Origin: Desulfobacterales bacterium
Lineage (GTDB): Bacteria > Desulfobacterota > Desulfobacteria > Desulfobacterales > Desulfosalsimonadaceae
DNA length: 34,370 nucleotides
NCBI GenBank assembly: GCA_018399235.1
Contig: JAGYOX010000022.1
Coordinates: 1-34,370 of the forward strand
Direction of reading: 5' to 3'
Shown here: positions 1 to 8,828 of the stretch, piece by piece
How positions within the stretch are numbered: position 1 is the stretch's first letter
Layout: each line of letters begins with the position of its first letter
The notes under the pieces: generated by a model
The model's input: only the letters and a program-made list of their open reading frames with translations
Told to the model about the DNA's origin: nothing
Database searches by the model: none
Program-made: the position numbers and the translations under genes

Positions 1-6
1 CCCCCA

Positions 7-1158
7 TTATTTCTCCCAATCATTAACCATTTCGATGAGTTTTTCGCCGTATTCCCGGATCTGCCATTTTTTGAGTCCGTTTATAGCCTTTAGGTTTTCA
101 ATATCAGCCGGTGCTTTCTCAACCAAGGCTTTGATTTGGGCGTTACTGAAAAAAACGCCCGGGTCTATGGCCAGCCTGCTTGCTTCATTTTCCCGCCATT
201 TTTTCAGTCGGTGGGTTTTTTTTATCGACGCTGAGGACCATTTCGGCCGGATGTGCTTTGGGTATTGCGGCAGCTGATCCGCCGGCACGGCATTTCCGGT
301 CTTTATCGCCTGCAGGATATTTCTGCCATACATATCGATCTGTTTGCGGCTCAATATGTTTAAGGATTGAAGGGCGTTCATCGATTTCGGCCGCATTTGG
401 GAAAGTTTTATTAAAGCCGTGGTCCCTAAAATTTTAAACAACGGCCGGTCTTTCTGCCGTGCCTTTTCATGCCGCATTTCAAGCAGCGCTTCGAGAACGG
501 CAAGACTTTTGGGGTCCAGGCGGCTTGCCCCCTTGCAACGGGTGAAAAGGGGCCGGGTATCCGCCGGCGCCGGGCGGACGGCGGCAATATTTTCGCATTC
601 CTCGATAACCCATGCCAGTCGTCCTTTTTTACCCAGTTGTTCTTCCAACCGGGATTGTAGGGCAATCAGATACCTGACGTCATCGGCCGCATATTCGAGC
701 ATTTCATCCGGCAGAGGACGCTGTGACCAATCCTTTTTCTGGAACTTTTTCTCCAGTTCGACGTTGAATTCCTGTTTTATGATCGCATTCAGGCCGGTTT
801 CCGCATAACCCAGGAAACGACTGGCCAACTCTGTATCAAACAAATTATGAATGCTTATATTAAAATCCCGGTATAGGCTACGGACATCATAATCAGCCCC
901 ATGGAAGACCTTTTTGATGGCCTGATTCTCCATGATTGGTTTAAACGGTGCCATATCGGGAACGGCCAAGGGGTCAATGATGTATATGATATCTGGTGCG
1001 GCCAGTTGCAGCAGGCATATCCGTTCCTGGAAGTGAAACATGGAATCGGCCTCAAGATCCCCGGCAATGATTGCCTGGTCGTTCAGATGGCATACAGCGG
1101 CCGCCAGTTCGGATGCCGTATTGATTAATTGAATGGGTTCAAGGCGTTCTTCTTGCAT
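7..1158 (-). CDS. rnd: Ribonuclease D (3'-5' exoribonuclease)
   Basis: Predicted DEDD-family 3'-5' exoribonuclease acting in RNA 3'-end maturation, tRNA in the classical case. The 383-residue length fits RNase D. The N-terminal exonuclease domain shows the three expected acidic motifs: D-x-E at residues 34-36 (GDLEAD), HGADYDVR in the middle, and the Y-x3-D type motif YAADDVRYL near residue 155. Two helical HRDC-like segments follow, at about residues 205-290 and 320-380, as in bacterial RNase D. The ATG start at 1158 has only a weak upstream GGATAAAG, but no better in-frame start is visible. The gene is divergent from thrS across a 111-nt gap and reads out close to the left edge of the window. 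The assignment is secure. The substrate in this organism is inferred from the family. Confidence 0.93.
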   Translation of the reverse strand: MQEERLEPIQLINTASELAAAVCHLNDQAIIAGDLEADSMFHFQERICLLQLAAPDIIYIIDPLAVPDMAPFKPIMENQAIKKVFHGADYDVRSLYRDFNISIHNLFDTELASRFLGYAETGLNAIIKQEFNVELEKKFQKKDWSQRPLPDEMLEYAADDVRYLIALQSRLEEQLGKKGRLAWVIEECENIAAVRPAPADTRPLFTRCKGASRLDPKSLAVLEALLEMRHEKARQKDRPLFKILGTTALIKLSQMRPKSMNALQSLNILSRKQIDMYGRNILQAIKTGNAVPADQLPQYPKHIRPKWSSASIKKTHRLKKWRENEASRLAIDPGVFFSNAQIKALVEKAPADIENLKAINGLKKWQIREYGEKLIEMVNDWEK

Positions 1159-1193
1159 CTTTATCCATCAGTTCGGCCAAGCCAGATTTGTCC

Positions 1194-1222
1194 TTGACCC
1201 CGGTAGCCGAATTGCTTAAAAA
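1194..1222 (+). promoter_or_regulatory. Possible sigma70 promoter of thrS
   Basis: TTGACC at 1194-1199 is followed after 17 nt by TAAAAA at 1217-1222. The -35 box is good and the -10 box is weak. It lies in the gap between the divergent rnd and thrS genes and would give a leader of about 40 nt before the thrS ATG. Confidence 0.3.
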
Positions 1223-1269
1223 ATCAATGTCATTAAAAATTTAACTGATCTGCATAGGGCTTATAAACA

Positions 1270-3186
1270 ATGATTAATATCACGTTTCCGGATGGAAGTG
1301 TCAAACAGTTTGAAGATCAGCCGGACGGTTTTACCATTGCCCGATCCATTTCCGAGGGGCTGGCGCGAAACTGCGTGGCAATGGAAATCGACGGTACAAA
1401 GTACGATATGGATGCAAAAGTTGACGGGGATGTCCATATCCGGTTTTTGACCCCAAAAGATCCGGAGGCCCTTGATATATTAAGGCATAGCGCCGCCCAT
1501 GTCATGGCCCAGGCCATTCTGCGGCTTTACCCGGAGGCCAAGCTGACCATCGGCCCCGTGGTGGAGGACGGGTTCTACTATGATATTGATATGCAGCCGA
1601 TATCAGAGGAGGAATTTCCGAAAATCGAAGCGGAGATGAAAAAAATCGTCAAGGAAAAACTGACTATAGAACGTGAGGAGGTCCCCAAGCAGCGGGCCAT
1701 GGAATTCTATAAAGGCGAGCCCTACAAGCAGGAGATGATCTCCGATCTGGAAGACGGTACCATTTCCTTCTACAGCCAGGGGGAATTCACTGATTTATGC
1801 CGCGGACCGCATATTCCGCATACCGGTTTTATCAAGGCCTTTAAACTTTTGAAGGTGTCCGGGGCTTATTGGCGGGCGGATCCGAATCGGCCCCAGCTCC
1901 AGCGGATTTACGGTACGGCGTTTTTTGATAAAAAGGATTTAAATGACTACCTGACGTTTCTGGAAGAGGCCAGAAAGCGGGATCACCGAAAGATTGGCGC
2001 TGAACTGGACCTTTTCTCCTTTCATGACGAGGCACCCGGCATGCCCTTTTTTCATGCCAACGGCATGATCCTGTGGAACGTGCTGCTCGATTATTGGCGG
2101 CAGGAACACGAGGCGGCGGGTTACATTGAAACCAAGACCCCGATAATTCTGAATCGGAGCCTGTGGGAGCAGAGCGGCCACTGGGAGAACTATCGCGAAA
2201 ACATGTATACCACTGTTATTGATGACGTGGAGGTGGCCATCAAGCCCATGAACTGCCCCGGCGGGATGCTGTTATACAAAACGCGGCGGCATTCTTATAA
2301 AGATTTACCCATTCGGGCGGCGGAAATCGGGCTGGTGCACCGGCATGAACTGAGCGGTGTGCTATCCGGTCTTTTCCGGGTGCGTGCGTTTCACCAGGAT
2401 GATGCCCACATATTCATGACGCCCGAGCAGATCGAGGCGGAGATACTTGGCGTGCTAAAGCTGGTGGAGCGGATATACAGCACGTTCGGGCTTGGATTTC
2501 ATCTGGAGCTGTCCACCCGGCCGGAGAAATCCATTGGCACAGATGAACAGTGGGAGAACGCCACGAACGGGCTTCAGGCAGCCCTTGAGCACTATGGGAT
2601 GGAGTTTAAGATAAACGAAGGGGATGGCGCATTTTATGGCCCGAAAATAGATATTCACATCAAGGATGCCATCGGGCGGACCTGGCAGTGCGGTACCATC
2701 CAGCTGGATATGTCTCTGCCCGAGCGCTTTGATCTTTCCTATATCGGCCAGGACAATGACAAGCACCGGCCCGTGATGATCCATCGGGTGGTTTACGGCT
2801 CCATCGAGCGGTTCCTGGGGATATTGATTGAGCATTTTGCCGGAAAATTTCCCTTGTGGATGGCGCCGGTTCAGACGGTGATTCTGCCCATAAACGATTC
2901 CCTGGCACCGTTTGCTGAAACCGTAAATGCCGTTTTTATTGAGGCGGGGCTTCGCTCAAGGGTGGATAAGCGCACCGAGAGCCTGAATAAAAAGGTTAGA
3001 GAAGCGCAGCTTGCCCAGATTCCCTTGATTATTACAGTGGGCGAAAAGGAAAAAAACGCGGGGACGCTATCCGTTCGGACGTTGGACGGTCAGGTGCATT
3101 ACGGGGTAGGACGGGATCTTTTTATCAATGCGGCCCTTTCCAATGCGCGGGATCGAAGGCTAACACTAGATATTTTTGAGAACTGA
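1270..3186 (+). CDS. thrS: Threonine--tRNA ligase
   Basis: Class II aminoacyl-tRNA synthetase that charges tRNA-Thr in the cytoplasm. At 638 residues it is the usual bacterial length and has the full architecture: an N-terminal TGS domain (about 1-62), the editing region with HSAAHVMAQ (H-x3-H) and DLCRGPHIPHTG, the catalytic core (about 245-535) and a C-terminal anticodon-binding domain (about 540-638). The three zinc ligands expected in ThrRS are visible: Cys in KPMNCPGG, His in AFHQDDAH and His in MIHRVVYGS. Motif 2 (RHELSG...FRVRAFHQDDAH) and motif 3 (GSIERFLGILIEHFAG) are intact, so the enzyme should be active. The ATG is preceded by AGGG about 10 nt upstream. The next gene starts 8 nt after the stop, which suggests cotranscription. 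Confidence 0.97.
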   Translation: MINITFPDGSVKQFEDQPDGFTIARSISEGLARNCVAMEIDGTKYDMDAKVDGDVHIRFLTPKDPEALDILRHSAAHVMAQAILRLYPEAKLTIGPVVEDGFYYDIDMQPISEEEFPKIEAEMKKIVKEKLTIEREEVPKQRAMEFYKGEPYKQEMISDLEDGTISFYSQGEFTDLCRGPHIPHTGFIKAFKLLKVSGAYWRADPNRPQLQRIYGTAFFDKKDLNDYLTFLEEARKRDHRKIGAELDLFSFHDEAPGMPFFHANGMILWNVLLDYWRQEHEAAGYIETKTPIILNRSLWEQSGHWENYRENMYTTVIDDVEVAIKPMNCPGGMLLYKTRRHSYKDLPIRAAEIGLVHRHELSGVLSGLFRVRAFHQDDAHIFMTPEQIEAEILGVLKLVERIYSTFGLGFHLELSTRPEKSIGTDEQWENATNGLQAALEHYGMEFKINEGDGAFYGPKIDIHIKDAIGRTWQCGTIQLDMSLPERFDLSYIGQDNDKHRPVMIHRVVYGSIERFLGILIEHFAGKFPLWMAPVQTVILPINDSLAPFAETVNAVFIEAGLRSRVDKRTESLNKKVREAQLAQIPLIITVGEKEKNAGTLSVRTLDGQVHYGVGRDLFINAALSNARDRRLTLDIFEN

Positions 3187-3194
3187 CGGGACAT

Positions 3195-4754
3195 ATGAAA
3201 GTCGCCCTGCTCGCCCCCCCGTATCCACTGGAAGAGGCGCCCTCTCCACCGCTGGGACTTTGTTATGTAGCTGCCGCCTGCGAGGCTGCCGGTGCTGAAG
3301 TTAAAATCTTTGACTATATCGTCAGCCGATACACCCCTGATAAGCTTAAAAAACAACTCTCAGAGTTTTCGCCGGATATTGTCGGCGCCACATGCGTGAC
3401 GCTAAATTTCCCTGAGGCGGCAAAGATGTTGCAGGATTCTAAGCAATACATGCCGTCGGTCACAACCATTATGGGTGGCCCCCATGTATCTTTTTCCGCA
3501 TTGGATACGTTTAAAAATTATCCGGAAATCGATCTGATTTTTCTGGGCGAGGCGGAAATCACGCTTCACCGTTGGTTGCCGGTTTATAATAATCGCCCGG
3601 CGTGGCGAACGATCAAGGGGCTTGCGTTTATGGAAGACGGCCGCCTGATCGATACGGGTCTGGGTGAGCTGACCCGCAACCTAGATGAACTGCCCACGCC
3701 TTCCCGCCATTTGCTTCCGCTTTCCAGATATCGGGCGCTTGGTTTTCCCATCAGCATTATTACCAGTAGGGGGTGTCCCAATAAATGCATTTTCTGCCTG
3801 GGCCGGAAAATGGTGGGGGCCAAAGTCCGTTACAAATCAACAGCTAAAATTATTAATGAAATCGAGGAATTGGTCGGCCAAGGCTTTGATGTGATCAATA
3901 TCGCCGATGACCTGTTCACGGCAAACAAAGAACGGGTTATAGCGCTCTGCAACGCCATTATGGAGCGGGGCATCCGGTTTATCTGGAGTGCGTTTATCCG
4001 GGTGGACACCGTAACGGAAGAAATTCTTCAGTGCATGAAAGCGGCCGGGTGCGTGTCCGTAGCATTTGGTATAGAGTCCGGCAATCCGGAAATGCTGAAA
4101 CGGATTAAAAAGGGGATCACTGTGGCCCAGGCCCGGCAGGCGACCTCCTTATGCCGCAAGCTTGGCATTCGCCCCCATGCGTCGTTTATCGTGGGGTTGC
4201 CGGGCGAAACCCGGGAAACGCTGAAGGACAGTTTAACCCTGGTGCGCGAGCTGGATATCGAGCACGGGTTCCATTTCCTCTCCCCGTTTCCAGGGACCAC
4301 AGTACGTGAACACATTGCTGATTATGACCTGGAAATCTTATCCGATGACTGGTCCCGCTATGATGCGAATTCCGCCATTGTTCGGACCGCCGGCTTAAGC
4401 CCGGAAGAGATTGAGCGCTTCGTCGAAAAGGCCTATCAACCCATTGTGGAAAGCTGGACGGAGCTCAATAGGCGGGTATCTGCCGGGAGATGCACCGAGA
4501 AAGAGCGAAAAGAAGTGGAAAATGCCGATCGATTAAACCTGATCTACGAAATCCTGTCAAATGACATGATTGAGACCGAGGGCCGTCTATCGGCGGCATC
4601 TGAAGATACGCTGATTGATCGGTTGAGTGCCCGGCTGGCTGAAAAAACTGATTTTAATTCCGGATTTGTCCGTCGTTATATTCGGGAATGGATAGATAAA
4701 GCGTATCTGACGGTTTGTTCGGAGCGGGGTGAGATTACCTGGGCGGTTCCGTAA
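3195..4754 (+). CDS. B12-binding domain radical SAM protein
   Basis: 519-residue member of the cobalamin-binding radical SAM superfamily. The N-terminal part (about 1-135) is a Rossmann-like B12-binding domain with GGPHVSF and FLGEAE signatures, typical of the version that lacks the DxHxxG histidine. The radical SAM core begins near residue 185 with a canonical CX3CX2C cluster (C194, C198, C201 in RGCPNKCIFC), which should bind the [4Fe-4S] cluster that cleaves SAM. FGIESGN and GLPGETRETL are characteristic barrel motifs. The C-terminal 100 residues are helical and not recognised. It follows thrS by 8 nt and may simply share its transcript. Families of this type methylate unactivated carbons or rearrange lipids, cofactors and natural products. 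The substrate cannot be told from sequence. The superfamily call is secure, the function unknown. Confidence 0.88.
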   Translation: MKVALLAPPYPLEEAPSPPLGLCYVAAACEAAGAEVKIFDYIVSRYTPDKLKKQLSEFSPDIVGATCVTLNFPEAAKMLQDSKQYMPSVTTIMGGPHVSFSALDTFKNYPEIDLIFLGEAEITLHRWLPVYNNRPAWRTIKGLAFMEDGRLIDTGLGELTRNLDELPTPSRHLLPLSRYRALGFPISIITSRGCPNKCIFCLGRKMVGAKVRYKSTAKIINEIEELVGQGFDVINIADDLFTANKERVIALCNAIMERGIRFIWSAFIRVDTVTEEILQCMKAAGCVSVAFGIESGNPEMLKRIKKGITVAQARQATSLCRKLGIRPHASFIVGLPGETRETLKDSLTLVRELDIEHGFHFLSPFPGTTVREHIADYDLEILSDDWSRYDANSAIVRTAGLSPEEIERFVEKAYQPIVESWTELNRRVSAGRCTEKERKEVENADRLNLIYEILSNDMIETEGRLSAASEDTLIDRLSARLAEKTDFNSGFVRRYIREWIDKAYLTVCSERGEITWAVP

Positions 4755-4891
4755 TCCTTTATTCATTTTATATATAGGTTTATTTGCGCTTTACGCCTGA
4801 ACCTATTGGTCCCGTATAGTTCGTGGAGAAAGCATGAACCCCGCGGCGTTAAAACGGTTTGCCCCATTCAGTCCGTCATTTCCGCCTATCA

Positions 4892-5095
4892 TCACCAGCC
4901 GTAATATTCACAGGCCGCTCGGAATGCGTTTCTTAAAAACGGTATGGCTGCGATAAAGGCGGGGATAGCGATGATCAGACCAAAAATCGGAAGCACTGTA
5001 AACGATACGATAAAAAATATGACTCCGATGATCACTAGAATAACACCGATAAAAAATGACATCACTTTGTCGCCAAAACAATCCAATGCACCCAT
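4892..5095 (-). CDS. Small two-pass membrane protein
   Basis: About 67 residues, not recognised as a named family. A hydrophilic start (MGALDCFGDKVM) is followed by a long hydrophobic stretch rich in Ile, Val and Phe that can form two membrane helices broken near PIFG, and a short aromatic tail (EYYGW). The ATG at 5095 is chosen because GAGAGG lies 7 nt upstream; an ATG at 5101 or a TTG at 5110 in the same frame are alternatives. The gene stands alone. Its upstream side directly borders the palindromic repeat element at 5116-5335, which may have displaced or supplied its promoter. It is probably real, given the clean hydrophobic pattern and the ribosome-binding site. No function is proposed. 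Confidence 0.55.
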   Translation of the reverse strand: MGALDCFGDKVMSFFIGVILVIIGVIFFIVSFTVLPIFGLIIAIPAFIAAIPFLRNAFRAACEYYGW

Positions 5096-5115
5096 GATCA
5101 TACCTCTCAATCCTT

Positions 5116-5335
5116 GGTTAATCCTAAATTGAGCGTTTCAATTTTTTGAAGGTTCAATTTTTATCTTATTTTCAGGATATTGAATCATTTTTTGATCAAA
5201 AAATTTGAAACCCTCCGGGATTTCCAATTTCACCGCATCTACTGCGTCAAATGATGTCTCGCATAGACAACTATCGCTCGACATCATTTTCCTTGTATCT
5301 GCGGTAAACTTGAAAATCGCTCAATTTAGGTTAAT
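5116..5335. repeat. 220-bp palindromic (MITE-like) element
   Basis: A non-coding block with long imperfect inverted symmetry. The outer ends are GGTTAATCCTAAATTGAGCG (5116-5135) and, inverted, CGCTCAATTTAGGTTAA (5318-5334). Inner arms are ACCGCA (5232-5237) with TGCGGT (5300-5305) and the perfect 10-bp pair AAATGATGTC (5249-5258) with GACATCATTT (5280-5289). No reading frame of interest lies inside. Matching termini and internal symmetry fit a non-autonomous miniature transposable element. No transposase is seen, and no clear target duplication was identified. The rest of the gap to 5404 shows nothing. Confidence 0.6.
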
Positions 5336-5404
5336 ATAATGCCAAAACATTACATATTTTAACAATTAAGATAAGCGTTGCCAGGAGGGTGTCAAATCAG
5401 GGGG

Positions 5405-6205
5405 CTATTCATCGCCATATTCAGGCTTTTTGGGCGGCCGGGGAATAAACGCGCTGGTTTTTTGAATATAAGCATGATATTCCGGGTCTTCTGAAAACTC
5501 AGTCTGCTCCATCAGGGTCACTCCGGTGAGCCGCAGCAAGGTGTAGGTGATCACCAACGGGCTGATAATGGTCCAGGCGCCCCATGGCACGGCCAGCACA
5601 ATCACGAAAAGCCCCCACCAGACCAGTGTCTCGCCAAAATAGTTGGGGTGCCGGCTGTAGCGCCAGAGCTTCTGGTCCATAATTTTGCCTTTGTTTGCCG
5701 GGTCTGAGGTAAAGATGGAAAGCTGCCGGTCCGCAGCGGTTTCAATGCCAAACCCTGCGGCCCATATCCCTATGCCCAAAAAATCCAGCCAGGTTAAGTG
5801 TATCGGCCCCGGGGCGATTTGTCCGTACTGGACGCCCAAAGATATGATCCACTGAAAGAGCGCCTGAATCAGAAATACCTTGAACAGACTGACCAGCCAG
5901 AACTTTTCACCATGCTTTTTCCGCCACTCGCCATAGCGGGGGTCTTCGCCTTTGCCCCGGTTTCTGATGGTCATATGAAGAAAGAGCCGGGCACCCCAGA
6001 GGGTAACCAGGACGGCCAGTATTGTTTTTCTGGCAAAAAACCCGTCTGCCGCAAAAAATGTGAGCCAGGCGATGAGGATAAACCCCAGTCCCCAGAAGCT
6101 GTCGGCAATGGTGACGTTTTTTTTAGCCAGACTGATCAGCCAGCCTAAGCCCATGAGTGCGGCCGCCGCCAAAAGGTTGAAACCAAAAATAAATAAATTT
6201 TCCAT
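5405..6205 (-). CDS. DUF1295 membrane protein (steroid 5-alpha-reductase-like fold)
   Basis: 266-residue integral membrane protein of the DUF1295 family, related to steroid 5-alpha-reductase and isoprenylcysteine methyltransferase folds. About six or seven hydrophobic helices are visible, and the family hallmark SRHPNYFGE lies near residue 190, followed by TLVWWG. This motif belongs to the C-terminal NADPH- or SAM-binding part of the superfamily. It is the third gene of a minus-strand operon. Its ATG lies 6 nt after the MFS stop, and no independent ribosome-binding site is obvious, which suggests translational coupling. Similar genes sit with chalcone-isomerase-like and GPH-type MFS genes in proteobacterial loci linked to cyclopropane or furan fatty-acid formation, so a role in membrane-lipid modification is inferred. 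The substrate is unknown. Confidence 0.85.
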   Translation of the reverse strand: MENLFIFGFNLLAAAALMGLGWLISLAKKNVTIADSFWGLGFILIAWLTFFAADGFFARKTILAVLVTLWGARLFLHMTIRNRGKGEDPRYGEWRKKHGEKFWLVSLFKVFLIQALFQWIISLGVQYGQIAPGPIHLTWLDFLGIGIWAAGFGIETAADRQLSIFTSDPANKGKIMDQKLWRYSRHPNYFGETLVWWGLFVIVLAVPWGAWTIISPLVITYTLLRLTGVTLMEQTEFSEDPEYHAYIQKTSAFIPRPPKKPEYGDE

Positions 6206-6211
6206 GGCTTA

Positions 6212-7609
6212 TCAATGCTCCTGATGTATCGGTTGATCGGGTGCCAATGGGTCATACACCAAATGGCCTTCAGCCTGTCTGGCGATGGCCTCCCGGATCG
6301 CCCGGTGAAGATCCCCGCTGATCGGATAATAAAGGGCAATAACAAGCGCGGCTGCATTGCAGAGGCAGGGCACCAGGGCATACAGCACGCGCAGGGTAAA
6401 CACAACAGATGCCGACTGTTGAATATTGGGGATATAGCCCGAGGCGCCCAGAAGCGCCAGACCGACCCCTACGCCGAGGGCGGCCGCCAGCTTCTTGGCA
6501 ATCGACCAGAGGCCGATATAAAGACCCTCCCGGCGCTGACCGGTTTTCAATTCATCATAGTCAATTACATCCGCCTGGATGGCGGAAGGTATGGCAAGGG
6601 TGGCCCCGAAACCGATGCCCGAGATAAGGACCAGAAAACCGTAAATCATTTCATCGCCGGGACCCAGAAAAAATACCCAGAAAAAGGCGCCCGTGTTCAC
6701 CGCCATGGATACCAGCCACACCGCTTTTTTGCCGAATCTGCCGGAACCCGCCACCCACATGGGCAGAAACAGGATGCCGGTGACAAAATAGATCAAGAGA
6801 TATAGGTCCGCCCGGGGTGAATGCAGGACGTATTCCACATAATAGAGAATCAGGGTGGCCGGCAGGTTATTGCCGATGGCGCTGATGGTATAGGAGATAA
6901 GAAGAATCCGGAAGGGGCGGTTTTGAAGGCCGGAAAGCACACGGGAGAAGATTTTTTCCGTGCGCATCCCCGTATCGATGATTTTTTCCCGGAATGCCAA
7001 TACACACCATATGGCCGTGATGATGATCAGTGGGGCATAGACAAGGGACAGGATAAAAAACGTTTCCCGCTCCCCGGCCCCGCCCTCCGAAATGACAAAC
7101 AGCCATTTAACCGCTGCGGGTGAGGCGGCGGCCACAAGGGTCCCTGCAATCAGGGCGCCGTCCCGCATGGAAAAAAGCGTGGTGCGCTCATCATAATCAA
7201 AGGTCAGTTCCGGCCCCAGGGACTCATAGGGGACAATGACCACTGTCCAGAAGAGGAAAAGCGCAAAGATTAGCGATAAAAACCAGAGCGTTGCCGCATC
7301 CGAGCCCATGTGCGGGGGATTGAACAACAGGATCACGGCGATGGCGGTAAACACAGCGCCGCCAAGAATAAACGGCCGGCGACGGCCCCAAGGCGTCTGG
7401 ATGCGGTCCGATATCAATCCGATGGCCGGATCCGTCAATGCGTCAAACAGCCTCACCAGCAGCAGAATAGCGCCCAGGGCTGAAATGTGAACGCCCACGA
7501 CATCAGTATAGAATTTCGGCAGATACACGTATACCGGAATTCCTACCACCGCCAGTGCAAACGCGGGGGCGGCATAGGCGATCTTTTTTTCGACTGAAAG
7601 CGTTTTCAT
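6212..7609 (-). CDS. MFS transporter, GPH (glycoside-pentoside-hexuronide) type
   Basis: 465-residue inner-membrane transporter with about 12 hydrophobic helices. The N-terminal half carries the GPH-type signature: RLFDALTDPAIGLISD (about residues 53-68) followed by the loop TPWGRRRPFIL. The second half includes YDELKTGQRREGLYIGLWS, also typical of this family. GPH proteins classically move sugars with cations, but this subgroup often sits with lipid-modification genes (chalcone-isomerase-like, DUF1295), so the cargo may not be a sugar. It is the middle gene of a three-gene operon, 6 nt after the preceding stop and 6 nt before DUF1295. The ATG has no strong ribosome-binding site and may be read by coupling. 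The family is secure, the substrate unknown. Confidence 0.88.
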   Translation of the reverse strand: MKTLSVEKKIAYAAPAFALAVVGIPVYVYLPKFYTDVVGVHISALGAILLLVRLFDALTDPAIGLISDRIQTPWGRRRPFILGGAVFTAIAVILLFNPPHMGSDAATLWFLSLIFALFLFWTVVIVPYESLGPELTFDYDERTTLFSMRDGALIAGTLVAAASPAAVKWLFVISEGGAGERETFFILSLVYAPLIIITAIWCVLAFREKIIDTGMRTEKIFSRVLSGLQNRPFRILLISYTISAIGNNLPATLILYYVEYVLHSPRADLYLLIYFVTGILFLPMWVAGSGRFGKKAVWLVSMAVNTGAFFWVFFLGPGDEMIYGFLVLISGIGFGATLAIPSAIQADVIDYDELKTGQRREGLYIGLWSIAKKLAAALGVGVGLALLGASGYIPNIQQSASVVFTLRVLYALVPCLCNAAALVIALYYPISGDLHRAIREAIARQAEGHLVYDPLAPDQPIHQEH

Positions 7610-7615
7610 CTTGGT

Positions 7616-8182
7616 TTATTTGCCCAGCAGCACGTCTCTGAAAGATTTGCTGATGGGCTTCTCCCCCAGCCAGATGGAAAAATAGGCAAAAGCGAATTTC
7701 GAGCCGGGCACGATCCCCAGTTCTTTTCCGTTCAGGGCAAGGGATGTCCCAGCCCCCGGAATATATGCGGCCTGGTATTCATCGCCGGGCGAAACACTTC
7801 GGTAAAGGGCGTTCATTTGATCGATACGGGGTTTGAGATTTTGAAATGCGGATTTCGATACATTTTTTTCGATCATTGTCGTTGTCGCCTTGGCAAAATT
7901 TTCCGCCGGAATTTCATGAAAGTAATTCAGGACCAAGGCTTTCGGCACATCAGAAAGGACCCTGTCAGTGGCGACGCCATTTGCTAAATAAAGGCCTCCC
8001 ACATAAGCCTTAATCACAATCAAGTGCTTCAGAAGCGCAGTCCCATGCAGATGAAGGCGTCGTCCGTTAACCGTTATATGCTCCTTGAAAGTCACGCCCT
8101 CAATGCTGGCTGGCCAAGTCAGGGGTGCAGCGGCAAATAAAAGCGAAACAAGAACAAAAACAGCACTTAACAGTCGATACAT
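7616..8182 (-). CDS. Exported chalcone isomerase-like protein
   Basis: 188 residues with a clear N-terminal signal peptide (MYRLLSAVFVLVSLLFAAAPLTWPA, probable cleavage near residues 22-25). The mature part matches the bacterial chalcone isomerase-like family: an early LHGTALLKHLIVIKAYVGGLYL core, a central NYFHEIPAENFAKATT segment, and the ending SIWLGEKPISKSFRDVLLG that is highly typical of the family. Bacterial members are periplasmic and usually not true chalcone isomerases. The fold is related to fatty-acid binding proteins, so lipid binding is plausible. It is the first gene of the operon with MFS and DUF1295 genes. The ATG at 8182 is preceded by GGAGG 9 nt upstream. A promoter candidate lies at 8230-8257. 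Confidence 0.88.
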   Translation of the reverse strand: MYRLLSAVFVLVSLLFAAAPLTWPASIEGVTFKEHITVNGRRLHLHGTALLKHLIVIKAYVGGLYLANGVATDRVLSDVPKALVLNYFHEIPAENFAKATTTMIEKNVSKSAFQNLKPRIDQMNALYRSVSPGDEYQAAYIPGAGTSLALNGKELGIVPGSKFAFAYFSIWLGEKPISKSFRDVLLGK

Positions 8183-8229
8183 GGGGTTGGGCCTCCGTAA
8201 GATGATGGGGTTTTAATCGCCTGATCTAT

Positions 8230-8257
8230 AAGTTAGATCCAAAGCGGTAAACGTCAA
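8230..8257 (-). promoter_or_regulatory. Probable promoter of the CHI-like/MFS/DUF1295 operon
   Basis: On the minus strand TTGACG (8257-8252) is followed after 16 nt by TAACTT (8235-8230). It lies about 50 nt upstream of the ATG at 8182, in the gap shared with the divergent DUF2177 gene. Confidence 0.4.
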
Positions 8258-8329
8258 ACCGGAAAAATCCGTTTAACCCCCTGGTGCATGGATAAGTTTT
8301 TAAAAAAATATAATATTGCTTACATCCGG

Positions 8330-8358
8330 TTGACCCTGAAGCGTTTAAGGCGTATATT
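8330..8358 (+). promoter_or_regulatory. Probable sigma70 promoter of the DUF2177 gene
   Basis: TTGACC (8330-8335), a 17-nt spacer and TATATT (8353-8358) form a good sigma70 promoter about 35 nt before the ATG at 8394. AT-rich sequence continues to 8370. Confidence 0.55.
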
Positions 8359-8393
8359 ATATATATAAACCTCAACTAGGCGCGGGGAGGATC

Positions 8394-8828
8394 ATGCAGT
8401 ATTTCCTCACATCGACGTTTTTCAAAGTGGCCATCCTATCGATTCCCGTTTTCATCATTTTGGATCTGCTCTGGCTCTCCGTGGTTGCGCGGGGAATTTA
8501 CTTCAAGCAGTTGGGCTATCTGGCTGCGGTGGAAAACAACAGGATTGCATTTAATCTGCCGGTAGGGCTTTTGGTCCAAGTAATTATTGCGTTTGGGCTG
8601 GTGGTTTTTATCTCACTGGGAGTTCTCATACAAAACACACTGGGCGCCGCACTGAGTGTCGGGGCATTCGCCGGATTTGTGCTCTACTGTACCTATGATC
8701 TCACTAATCTTTCATTCGTAAAGGATTATCCCTTACCAATCACTCTGATTGACATCGGATGGGGTACCCTGCAGGGTTTTTTGGCCGGTTTGTATGTGTT
8801 TTATCTGACAAAAGCTTTTTCATCCTGA
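8394..8828 (+). CDS. DUF2177 family membrane protein
   Basis: 144-residue membrane protein with four hydrophobic helices. It shows the DUF2177 pattern: a first helix ending ILDLLWL, then a short loop with GIYFKQLGYL, a helix pair, the conserved YDLTNLSFVKDYP, and a last helix containing DIGWGTLQGF. The Asp residues and WG motif are typical of the family. No biochemical role is established for it. GGGGAGG lies 3 nt before the ATG, which is close but usable. It is divergent from the CHI-like/MFS/DUF1295 operon. DUF2177 genes are also found in proteobacterial lipid-modification clusters with those same families, which supports a shared context. The family call is good, the function unknown. Confidence 0.85.
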   Translation: MQYFLTSTFFKVAILSIPVFIILDLLWLSVVARGIYFKQLGYLAAVENNRIAFNLPVGLLVQVIIAFGLVVFISLGVLIQNTLGAALSVGAFAGFVLYCTYDLTNLSFVKDYPLPITLIDIGWGTLQGFLAGLYVFYLTKAFSS

